Under the pieces are notes generated by a model. That model worked only from the letters and a program-made list of their open reading frames with translations, did not search any database and had not been told where the DNA came from. DNA of 64,000 nt from Chryseobacterium piscicola (GTDB taxonomy: Bacteria > Bacteroidota > Bacteroidia > Flavobacteriales > Weeksellaceae): NCBI RefSeq assembly GCF_900156685.1, contig NZ_FTOJ01000002.1, forward strand, positions 124,001 through 188,000. Direction: 5' to 3'. How positions within the stretch are numbered: the first letter of the stretch is position 1; the number at the start of each line of letters is the position of its first letter. Below, piece after piece: positions 27,086 through 33,954 of this stretch. The position numbers and the translations under genes were made by a program.

Positions 27086-27814
27086 ATGTTTGCAATTTTA
27101 AAAAAAGAACTCTGGAGTTATTTCGGAAACTGGAGTGCATGGGTCATCATCGCAGCTTTCAGCATGATAACAACATTGTTTTTGTTTTTCTTCGAGAATG
27201 ATTTCAATATTTTTGATATAGGTTCTGCATCTTTACAGAGCTATTTCGTGCTCGTTCCATGGCTTTTAATGTTCATTATTCCGGCTCTTTCAATGAAAAC
27301 TTTTGCCGAAGAGCAGCAAACAGGAACTTTAAATTGGCTCTTCTCGCAACCTCTTAAAATTTCAGATTTAGTAACAGGGAAATTCTTATCTGTTTGGGTT
27401 GTAGGAGTTTTATGTTTAATTCCTTCGCTCATCTATTTGTATACAGTCTATGTTTTGGGTGTACCAATAGGCAATATAGATATGGGAATGACGATGGGAA
27501 GTTATCTGGGTTTAATCATTCTTATCGCTGCGTTTGCAGGAGTAGGAATTTTTGCCTCATCTATTTCTCAAAATCAGATTATGGCTTATTTATTAGGCGT
27601 TTTCATGTGTTTCATAATGTATTTTGGGATAGAGCAATTGGCGAGTTACAAATTATTGGGAGGCGCAGATTTTATTCTCCAAAATATAGGTTTTTACCAT
27701 CATTTTTTAGGATTTACTAGAGGTTTGATTGATTTTAAAGATATTGCTTATTTTGTTTTAATCATAGGAGTTACGCTGTTTTTGTCTAATTATTTTATCA
27801 CTAAAAAGAAGTAG
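27086..27814 (+). CDS. gldF: Gliding-motility ABC transporter permease GldF
   Basis: This 242-residue protein has six TM helices of the ABC-2 permease type. It begins MFAILKKELWSYFGNWSAW and includes LSMKTFAEEQQTGTLNWLFSQPL, the hallmark of GldF/NosY-like permeases. In Flavobacterium johnsoniae GldA-GldF-GldG form an ABC complex needed for gliding. The ATPase GldA is not adjacent here, as usual. gldG starts 3 bp after the stop, so the two are co-transcribed. Confidence 0.92.
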   Translation: MFAILKKELWSYFGNWSAWVIIAAFSMITTLFLFFFENDFNIFDIGSASLQSYFVLVPWLLMFIIPALSMKTFAEEQQTGTLNWLFSQPLKISDLVTGKFLSVWVVGVLCLIPSLIYLYTVYVLGVPIGNIDMGMTMGSYLGLIILIAAFAGVGIFASSISQNQIMAYLLGVFMCFIMYFGIEQLASYKLLGGADFILQNIGFYHHFLGFTRGLIDFKDIAYFVLIIGVTLFLSNYFITKKK

Positions 27815-27817
27815 AAA

Positions 27818-29485
27818 ATGAAGAAGATTGAGTTTAAATCGCCCCTCGGAATTTTAATTTTTGTAATTCTTCCTTTGGTTATCTTACTTGCTTTTTCAGG
27901 TATTAGATTAGATCTTACCAAAGAAAAAAGATATACACTTTCAGAAAGTACTGTAAAAGTTTTAAAATCTGTGAAAAAACCAGTAATGGTTGAGGTTTAT
28001 CTTGAAGGAGATTTCCCGGCAAGTTTCAAACAATTGCAGAGCGAGACTAAATTTATGCTTGAGGAATTTAGAAAAATAAATTCAAACATAGATTTCAGAT
28101 TTGTAGATCCTATTAAAAATAGAATTCCCGAAGATTCTTTGATGGCTATGGGTATGCAAAAATCTATTCTTCCGGATGAGAAAGAAGGCAAGATTTCACA
28201 AATCGAAATTTACCCTTATGCTGTTGTAAAATACCAAAGAAAGGGAGTTTCTATACCCTTAATTGTGCAGCAAAATAATATCAATGCTCAGGATCAATTA
28301 AGAAAATCAATAGAGAATCTTGAGTATAATTTGGTTTCAAATATCAAAGCTGTTGCCTCAGATCAAAGAAAAAAAGTAGGTGTTTTGGTTAATCAAGACG
28401 AGTTGAGTCCTGCTGAATTTGAAAGTTTTATGCAATTGGCATCAGAAAATTATCTGGCTGGCCCTGTAATTCCGAAAAATACCAAAGAACTTTCGCAGGA
28501 AGACATCCCTTTCCTTAAACAAATGAATGCTTTGGTTATTGCAAAACCAAGAAAAGCATTTACCGACGGTGAAAAACTGATTTTAGATCAATACATCATG
28601 AACGGTGGAAAAACATTATGGATGATTGATGCTGTGAATGCTGAAATGGATACTCTTACGAGATCTAAAAAACTAATGCCTTTCCCTGTAGACATCAACA
28701 TGACCGACTTTTTTTTCAATTATGGATTAAGAATAAATCCGGCCTTAGTAAAAGATGTTAAAAAATATGCTTTATTGAAAATTGTAACCGGAGAAATCAA
28801 CGGAAATCCACAATTCAGCAGTCTACCATGGCCTTATTTTCCCTTAGGAATTGCGGAAGGCAATAATCCTATTACCAAAAATATTAATCCAGTAAAATTT
28901 GAATTTCCAACTTCTATTGATACGCTGGGAGGAAAGAAATTTAAAACCAATGTTTTGTTTGAATCCAGTGAAAGAACGCTTTTGAAACAGGTTCCCAACT
29001 ATGTGGATCTGAAAGAAATTGCTAGTGTAGATAGTCTTGGGCAGATGGAAAAACCAAGTACTCCGAAGATTTTTGCAGTAGCTTTAGAAGGGAAATTTAA
29101 TTCTGCTTATGCTTCAAGAATTGAAAGAAAAGGCTATCCCAACTTCAAATCTGAGAGTTCAAACAATAAAATAATTGTTATTGCAGACGGAGATTTGGCA
29201 AGAAACAAGATTGTAAAAGGACAGCCGTTACCTCTTGGGATAGACAGGCTTACAGACGAGCAGTTTGGAAATGAGCAATTCCTTAGAAATGCCCTCGATT
29301 ATCTTTTGGATGACAGTAATTTAATAGAATTGCGAAACAGAAACATAGAAGAAAGACTTCTAGACCGATACAGAATTGGTGAGGAAAAAGCAAAATGGCA
29401 GTGGCTGAATTTGCTTCTACCACTAGCTATCATCAGTCTTTTAGGAGGATTATTCTTCTGGTTGAGAAAGAAAAAATTTGCATAA
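27818..29485 (+). CDS. gldG: Gliding-motility ABC transporter substrate-binding-like subunit GldG
   Basis: This 555-residue protein is anchored by an N-terminal TM helix (about residues 11-28) and a C-terminal one (about 530-548), with a large periplasmic part between. LTKEKRYTLSESTVKVLKSVKKPVMVEVYLEG opens the conserved GldG domain. ALVIAKPRKAFTDGEKLILDQYIMNGGKTLWMIDAVN is the ABC-associated core, and IIVIADGDLARNKIV comes later. It works with GldF upstream. Presence of gldFG does not prove gliding, because non-gliding Chryseobacterium species keep them. Confidence 0.93.
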   Translation: MKKIEFKSPLGILIFVILPLVILLAFSGIRLDLTKEKRYTLSESTVKVLKSVKKPVMVEVYLEGDFPASFKQLQSETKFMLEEFRKINSNIDFRFVDPIKNRIPEDSLMAMGMQKSILPDEKEGKISQIEIYPYAVVKYQRKGVSIPLIVQQNNINAQDQLRKSIENLEYNLVSNIKAVASDQRKKVGVLVNQDELSPAEFESFMQLASENYLAGPVIPKNTKELSQEDIPFLKQMNALVIAKPRKAFTDGEKLILDQYIMNGGKTLWMIDAVNAEMDTLTRSKKLMPFPVDINMTDFFFNYGLRINPALVKDVKKYALLKIVTGEINGNPQFSSLPWPYFPLGIAEGNNPITKNINPVKFEFPTSIDTLGGKKFKTNVLFESSERTLLKQVPNYVDLKEIASVDSLGQMEKPSTPKIFAVALEGKFNSAYASRIERKGYPNFKSESSNNKIIVIADGDLARNKIVKGQPLPLGIDRLTDEQFGNEQFLRNALDYLLDDSNLIELRNRNIEERLLDRYRIGEEKAKWQWLNLLLPLAIISLLGGLFFWLRKKKFA

Positions 29486-29494
29486 ACGATAATG

Positions 29495-29524
29495 AAAAGA
29501 GAAACTTTTGGGTTTCTCTTTTTT
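29495..29524. terminator. Terminator after gldG
   Basis: An 11-bp stem AAAAGAGAAAC / GTTTCTCTTTT has a 6-base loop and a following T run. It lies between convergent genes and may serve both. Confidence 0.8.
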
Positions 29525-29527
29525 TCT

Positions 29528-30214
29528 TTAATAGTAATCTAACACCCGTTCTGTAGTTAAATATTTGCCATTCACTACATCAGTACGTTTTGTCCAATTT
29601 TTATTTTTGTCAAATTCATTATAAATGAATGAGTATTTTATAGAATAAACAGTGTCATTGGCATAAGAATTTTCTGTGCTGCCTGTCATATTCTCATTTT
29701 TATCATAATCGAAAGATTTTTCGAATATCAGTTTGCCATTAGAGAAAAGCTTCAACCTTTTTTGGTGACCTTTTTCATTTACTGTGTTGACAGCCTTTTT
29801 TACAAGTTTTTTATCAATGTAACATTCTACTTCACCACCATAAAAACCTAGCAGATATTTTTTAATTACCCAGGTTTCTGAAATTTTTTCTTCAATATGA
29901 TTTACAATAGAGCCTGAAATTTTCCCATTTTTATATGTAGGAACTGATTTAAACTTTAAATCATTATTTTTATCATAAATATTATATTCCAGTTCATCTC
30001 CGGTAGTAGTGAACTGGAAATTATGATACAATCCTTCTAGAGTTTTTGTATTATGAAGAGAATCGGTTTTATAAGACTTTATAGTGATTTCTTTTACCTT
30101 ACCATTCACATTATGTGAAGTCCAGCCTGTGAATTTTTTCTTTGCATTGTCATTTTTTTGTTGACAATTTAGAGATGCAACACAGATTGAAAATAATAAT
30201 AGATAAAATTTCAT
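29528..30214 (-). CDS. Hypothetical lipoprotein
   Basis: This 228-residue protein has a lipoprotein signal (ASLNC, Cys17). The mature part is beta-rich with repeated short strands and turn motifs (YDKNNDLKFKS, GKLIFEKSFDYDKNENMTG, YNEFDKNKNWTKRTDVVNGK) recalling YD-like or wedge repeats. I cannot name the family. It starts 15 bp after the DUF4268-like gene on the same strand, so they probably share a transcript. It is convergent with gldG. Confidence 0.7.
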   Translation of the reverse strand: MKFYLLLFSICVASLNCQQKNDNAKKKFTGWTSHNVNGKVKEITIKSYKTDSLHNTKTLEGLYHNFQFTTTGDELEYNIYDKNNDLKFKSVPTYKNGKISGSIVNHIEEKISETWVIKKYLLGFYGGEVECYIDKKLVKKAVNTVNEKGHQKRLKLFSNGKLIFEKSFDYDKNENMTGSTENSYANDTVYSIKYSFIYNEFDKNKNWTKRTDVVNGKYLTTERVLDYY

Positions 30215-30229
30215 TTTATTGTATTTCTT

Positions 30230-30658
30230 TTAAATATCTTTTATAAAATCCTCATATTCATAATAAAACCTTTCAAAACCATCCATTTTTTCAACAAAAA
30301 ACTCAAAAGTTTCCTGCCATGTATTTTTATTAAAAACAGAGACTCTCTCTCTTTCCACCCAGATTCGGCTGATAACTTTACCGTTTTCTAAAGTGTAGAA
30401 TTCTTCTTTTTGAAAATCTCCGATGTAGTCTTTCAAAATATCTTCTAGCGACCAAATTTTGTTGTAATAAGCATCTCTGAATAGTTCATCTTTCATTTCT
30501 ATATCCAAAGAAACCTCAGCTTTTTTCTTGTCTGCATAAAATTTAAATGAAAAATCCTTAATTTTTGTATTGTACAAAATCCATTTTCTCGGAAAAGATT
30601 TCCCGAAAGCCATCCAAAATTCCTTCTTTAATTGCTGTGCTTCTTCTTTACTGAACAT
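30230..30658 (-). CDS. DUF4268-family protein
   Basis: This 142-residue soluble protein opens MFSKEEAQQLKKEFWMAFGK and contains the SFKFYADKKKAEVSLDIEMKDE and YYNKIWSLEDIL segments seen in DUF4268 proteins of Bacteroidota. That domain is also found fused to restriction-type nucleases, but this stand-alone form has no catalytic motif that I can see. A -7 box TATCTTTG (30664-30671, minus strand) lies 5 bp before the start, implying a leaderless message. Confidence 0.75.
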   Translation of the reverse strand: MFSKEEAQQLKKEFWMAFGKSFPRKWILYNTKIKDFSFKFYADKKKAEVSLDIEMKDELFRDAYYNKIWSLEDILKDYIGDFQKEEFYTLENGKVISRIWVERERVSVFNKNTWQETFEFFVEKMDGFERFYYEYEDFIKDI

Positions 30659-30663
30659 AAAAC

Positions 30664-30671
30664 AAAGATAT
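30664..30671 (-). promoter_or_regulatory. -7 promoter box of the DUF4268 gene
   Basis: The minus strand reads TATCTTTG, a TAnnTTTG match directly before the start codon. Confidence 0.5.
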
Positions 30672-30800
30672 GTTTTTTGTCTGGAAACTAGAAGAGCAAA
30701 GCGGAATATGAAAACTTGCAGTGCCTATCTGGAAAACTGTATTTTGAGCAAATTTTACTTCATGTTTTAAACTTCAATCTTCCAGCATCCAATTTTTTTT

Positions 30801-30816
30801 TACTATTTTTGTAGTA
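30801..30816 (+). promoter_or_regulatory. Inverted-repeat operator over the rrf2 promoter
   Basis: TACTA and TAGTA, separated by six bases, form a perfect inverted repeat ending one base before the rrf2 ATG. It contains the -7 box TATTTTTG (30804-30811). A repressor bound here would block its own promoter, as many Rrf2 proteins do. The message would be leaderless. Confidence 0.55.
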
Positions 30817-31224
30817 ATGCTGTCAAAAAAATCTCAATATGCTTTTAAAGCACTTTCATATCTTGTAGAAAAGAAAAATGAAGGACCTGTTCTTATCTCA
30901 GAAATCGCAGACCATAAGAAAATTCCGTTGAAATTTCTTGAAAATATCTTGCTCGAACTGAAAAAAGCAGACATTCTCGACAGTAAAAAAGGCAAAGGAG
31001 GAGGTTATTTCTTCAAAGAAAATCCGGAAAATGTTAATTTGGCAAAAATTATTCGTCTCGTTAATGGACCCATTGCCATGCTTCCCTGCGTAAGTCTTAA
31101 TTTTTACGAAAAATGTGCTGATTGCAATGAAGATCATTGTAGTTTGCATGATGTTTTGATTGAAGTACGAGATGCCTCACTTAAAATTTTAGAAGAAAAA
31201 TCTCTTTTAGATTTAATTGATTAA
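30817..31224 (+). CDS. Rrf2-family transcriptional regulator
   Basis: This 135-residue protein begins MLSKKSQYAFKALSYL, the usual Rrf2 start, followed by the winged helix (ISEIADHKKIPLKFLENILLELKKADILDSKKGKGGGY). A Cys-bearing effector loop LPCVSLNFYEKCADCNEDHC has four Cys, one more than the three of IscR/NsrR, so an Fe-S or thiol-based signal is possible. Family members include CymR (cysteine), IscR (Fe-S) and NsrR (NO). The sulfur-transport gene remnant just downstream favours a CymR-like role, as inference. Confidence 0.85.
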   Translation: MLSKKSQYAFKALSYLVEKKNEGPVLISEIADHKKIPLKFLENILLELKKADILDSKKGKGGGYFFKENPENVNLAKIIRLVNGPIAMLPCVSLNFYEKCADCNEDHCSLHDVLIEVRDASLKILEEKSLLDLID

Positions 31225-31971
31225 ATCTTTCTAAATTCAAACCATATAAGTCTGCTTTTGATAGGATAGTGTTTTTGTTGAATATTTGCGAATATCAAAC
31301 AAAAATGATGTATTCAAAACCAAACAATAATTTTATAAATCCTTTAATTTCAGATAGTAGGATTTTGTTTAAATCTTTTTGAATTTTTAAAAAAAATCTG
31401 TCTAGTTTGACTGTAATTATTTTAAAATAGTTATCCCAATCAATCTTAAGACATGATGATTTCTAATACAATTCAATGGAAGATTAATGTATTGTTAATT
31501 AGAATCGCCGTTTTTTAATTACATTTTTTATTTTGTATAGTTGTGGTTATTGAGATGAAATAAAAATCATTCTCGCCAAAGACAATCTTATTTTCTCAGC
31601 TTGCTTTTGGTAGGCATTTTGGCAGAAATAGTAGCTGGATCAATGGAAATGGGTTACGGTATGATTTTGTACTACCACACATTTGTTTTTCAAAATTCTT
31701 TCCCATATTGTATGTTTTAGCATTGGGTTTTCAACATTGGAATTTTATTCTCGGGTTTTTGATAGAGGGAATTCTAACCGCACCTTTTTCTGTACTGCTT
31801 ACCTCAAGACTTCCGGTAAAAAATATGTTTATAATTATTTGACTTTGATGATAGTAATGAGTTTGATAACCAATTACAAATCGGCTATTAAAAATTATTT
31901 TGTGGAAAATCTTAGAGAATGGGTGTTAAATTGAAACTAAAAAAATTAAATTTACAACCTAAAAACAAAAC
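31225..31971. other. Intergenic region, 747 bp, with a dead permease gene
   Basis: The first 350 bp show nothing recognisable. From about 31580 a decayed TauE/SafE-type permease is readable (separate entry). No promoter or hairpin is clear before the monooxygenase gene. Confidence 0.5.
31580..31933 (+). pseudogene. Remnant of a sulfite exporter TauE/SafE (TSUP) permease gene
   Basis: One frame reads SLLLVGILAEIVAGSMEMGYGM and resembles the N-terminal TM helix and motif of TSUP permeases. After a stop near 31719, the same strand continues as LGFQHWNFILGFLIEGILTAPFSVLLTSRLPVKNMF, the typical last-third segment. A further frameshift near 31837 leads into MIVMSLITNYKS and a stop at 31931-31933. 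The middle of the gene (roughly 150 codons) is deleted. It follows the Rrf2 regulator on the same strand, an arrangement known for sulfur-controlled transporters. Confidence 0.65.
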
Positions 31972-32262
31972 ATGAATTTACATATTATTGCTCTTTTCAA
32001 ATTTCAGGAAAATTATCTGATGGAAGCTGTTGAATTATTTCAAAACCTTGTAAAAGAAACCAGAAAGGAAGAGGGATGTCTACAGTATGACCTCATTGAA
32101 GACAATGAAAATAAAGGTACTTTTTTCCTCGTTGAACTTTGGGAAACAAAAGAACACCACAATCGCCACAATGGCCAAGATCATTTACTGGATTTCAGAA
32201 GAGATGCTTCCAAAATTTTATCCGAAAACGCGCAAGTTTATAAGGGATTTAAGATTTATTAA
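31972..32262 (+). CDS. Antibiotic-biosynthesis-monooxygenase (ABM) domain protein, putative quinol monooxygenase
   Basis: This 96-residue protein has the dimeric alpha/beta ferredoxin-like ABM fold: FKFQENYLMEAVELFQNLVKETRKEEGCLQYDLIEDNENKGTF, then ELWETKEHHNRHNGQDHLLDF. The fold acts on quinols (YgiN) or, in IsdG-like relatives, on haem. The Asn, Trp and His needed for IsdG haem cleavage are not present in the right order, so a YgiN-like role is preferred. The stop is followed by a 7-bp tandem repeat and a terminator. Confidence 0.82.
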   Translation: MNLHIIALFKFQENYLMEAVELFQNLVKETRKEEGCLQYDLIEDNENKGTFFLVELWETKEHHNRHNGQDHLLDFRRDASKILSENAQVYKGFKIY

Positions 32263-32266
32263 TTTT

Positions 32267-32333
32267 GCTAGATGCTAGATGCTAGATGCTAGATGCTAGA
32301 TGCTAGATGCTAGATGCTAGATGCTAGATGCTA
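32267..32333. repeat. Tandem heptamer repeat (GCTAGAT), 9.6 copies
   Basis: Nine perfect copies of GCTAGAT plus GCTA begin 5 bp after the monooxygenase stop. Because 7 is not a multiple of 3, the array places stop codons in all three forward frames. It lies between convergent genes and is followed directly by a terminator. Slippage could change its length. Confidence 0.95.
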
Positions 32334-32340
32334 AAAAAAC

Positions 32341-32378
32341 AAAAGGCAGTTTCAGAAATTCTGAGCTGCCTTTTTATT
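32341..32378. terminator. Bidirectional terminator between convergent genes
   Basis: AAAAGGCAG pairs with CTGCCTTTT, with an inner TTCAGAA / TTCTGA stem, A run on the left and T run on the right. It can stop both the monooxygenase and the T9SS-substrate genes. Confidence 0.85.
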
Positions 32379-32395
32379 AGAAAAAATAGAAAGTA

Positions 32396-33658
32396 TTAGT
32401 TTTTGATGAACTTCGATTTTTGAGTTTTACCGTCTTTCATTTTCATAAAAATAGAATAAACTCCTGTTTGAAGTGTATTGATATAGAATCTGTTGTAATC
32501 TACATTTCCAGAAGCTGCTCTTGTACCAGCAGCAGAATAAATCTCTACAGACTTTGGCATTTCTTTGCCTACAAATAGTAAAGCTGTATTTTCTGCATTT
32601 ACAGCAAATGCAATGCTATCGCTAGATTTTTTAATATCTGAAGTAAGCAAAATAGCCAAAACATCATATACTATATCATCTAGATAAACAGCAGAATGGT
32701 TTGCTGCACCCATAAATCTCCATGCAATATACTGAGAATTAGAAGCCGGAACATTAAATGTAAGTGTTTGTGATGCAGAGGCTAAAGATATAGTTGTCGG
32801 GTTACCTAGTGATGTGAAAGTAGACATATCAGTAAGACTAGAAACCATACCTACTTCAATAGTTGCATTGCCGTTAGAATTGGGAGACATTCCTGTAGTA
32901 AATCTTATCTTTTTGCTACCGTCTGGTGATACAATTTTTGGAGAAATAAGATAAGAATACGTATTTGCTGAATTCGCCGAGTAAAACTGAATAGCATTGC
33001 TCCCATTATTCAATGCTACATGTACGTTTTGTGGCATAGTAGCAATTACTTTATTCCATCCGTTTTGAGGTATTGCTGTAGAACTTGCTGTAAAAGAGTT
33101 GAAGTTTTCATTTAGAGTTTCTGCAGGTGGGCTATCATATACCACATCATCAATTAAAATAGCGGCATGTGCTACACTCCCGATGTATTTAAAAGCAATG
33201 TGTTGTTTCGCAGAAGAGGGCACTGGAATTGTAACAGTTTGTTCTGTTATAGATGTTACATTGTAAATTGCACTAATAGATGTGAAAGCAGCAGTTCCTG
33301 TTGTAGTGCTCTCAGAAATTAATCCTACCTCTAATGTTCCCGAGCCACCGGTTCCTCCAGTCTGTGCAAAAGAAAATGTAAGTGTTTTTGTGCCATCTGG
33401 AGCAATAATTTGAGGGCTCACCAAATACGCCTCTGCATTGGGATAGAAAAAACTATAAAATTGCGCATATTTATCAGATGTTCCGTCAGCATAAACTCTG
33501 GGAGCTGTAGCTGATGCCACCTTAGACCATCCATTTTGTGGCCACACTGAAGCTGTGCCTGTTGTGAAAGATTCAAAATTTTCGTTTAACGTTGCAACTT
33601 GTGATTTTACAGATATTACCGATAAAAGTAAAGCTCCGAAAAGTAATTTTAATTTCAT
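32396..33658 (-). CDS. T9SS-exported protein with two adhesin-like (choice-of-anchor J type) domains
   Basis: This 420-residue protein has a signal peptide (cleavage likely after VKSQ, about residue 20). Two related beta jelly-roll domains follow (about 22-175 and 183-340); each opens L-N-E-N-F-x-S-F-T and holds P-Q-N-G-W-x-K-V, YLISP and DDVVYD-type segments. A C-terminal type IX sorting domain (about 345-420, SVEIYSAAGTRAASG to KSKFIKN) sends it to the surface or medium. The repeated domain is akin to the cleaved-adhesin domains of gingipains. It is divergent from the haem-uptake operon and shares an operator motif with it, which suggests a haem- or haemoprotein-binding job (inference). Confidence 0.85.
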   Translation of the reverse strand: MKLKLLFGALLLSVISVKSQVATLNENFESFTTGTASVWPQNGWSKVASATAPRVYADGTSDKYAQFYSFFYPNAEAYLVSPQIIAPDGTKTLTFSFAQTGGTGGSGTLEVGLISESTTTGTAAFTSISAIYNVTSITEQTVTIPVPSSAKQHIAFKYIGSVAHAAILIDDVVYDSPPAETLNENFNSFTASSTAIPQNGWNKVIATMPQNVHVALNNGSNAIQFYSANSANTYSYLISPKIVSPDGSKKIRFTTGMSPNSNGNATIEVGMVSSLTDMSTFTSLGNPTTISLASASQTLTFNVPASNSQYIAWRFMGAANHSAVYLDDIVYDVLAILLTSDIKKSSDSIAFAVNAENTALLFVGKEMPKSVEIYSAAGTRAASGNVDYNRFYINTLQTGVYSIFMKMKDGKTQKSKFIKN

Positions 33659-33667
33659 GTAGGTTTG

Positions 33668-33721
33668 TTATTTAGAATAGTTCTACAAAAATATATTTTT
33701 ATTTTTAAGTATTCTAAATAA
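33668..33721 (-). promoter_or_regulatory. Promoter of the T9SS-substrate gene flanked by two operator copies
   Basis: A minus-strand -7 box TATTTTTG lies at 33686-33693. One copy of the 12-mer TATTCTAAATAA (inverted, 33668-33679) covers the expected transcription start. A second (33710-33721) covers the -33 region. Around each the sequence fits a loose inverted repeat, best at the first site: TTTAGAA, three bases, TTCTACA. Confidence 0.6.
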
Positions 33722-33910
33722 AAATATGATAAATATCTTGTTTACACTTTTAATAATTAATTTTCTATTTTAAAACATTTTGAAATAGCTTTATTAATCA
33801 TTGTAAATGAGGTATTTAAGTGCTATCGTACATCTTTGTTTGATGAGTAATTATTTTAATTTTTAATTCTTTTCAACAGGAAATTTAAAATATATCGTTT
33901 TTATTATTTT

Positions 33911-33939
33911 TAATTATTCTAAATAAACCTTTATATTTG
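33911..33939 (+). promoter_or_regulatory. Promoter and operator of the haem receptor operon
   Basis: The -7 box TATATTTG lies at 33932-33939, 15 bp before the receptor ATG. The 12-mer TATTCTAAATAA (33915-33926) sits just upstream over the -33 region. It is identical to the two copies at the divergent gene's promoter. Confidence 0.6.
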
Positions 33940-33954
33940 AAGAAAAATTTTTCT

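Noticed and set aside
27394..27720. Overlapping plus-strand frame of 108 codons inside gldF
   Set aside because: It is a shadow of gldF in another frame; gldF has clear family motifs and the expected position before gldG.
31972..32262. IsdG-type haem oxygenase as identity of the ABM-domain protein near the haem island
   Set aside because: The catalytic Asn/Trp/His arrangement of IsdG is not evident and the gene is convergent with, not part of, the haem transcription units.
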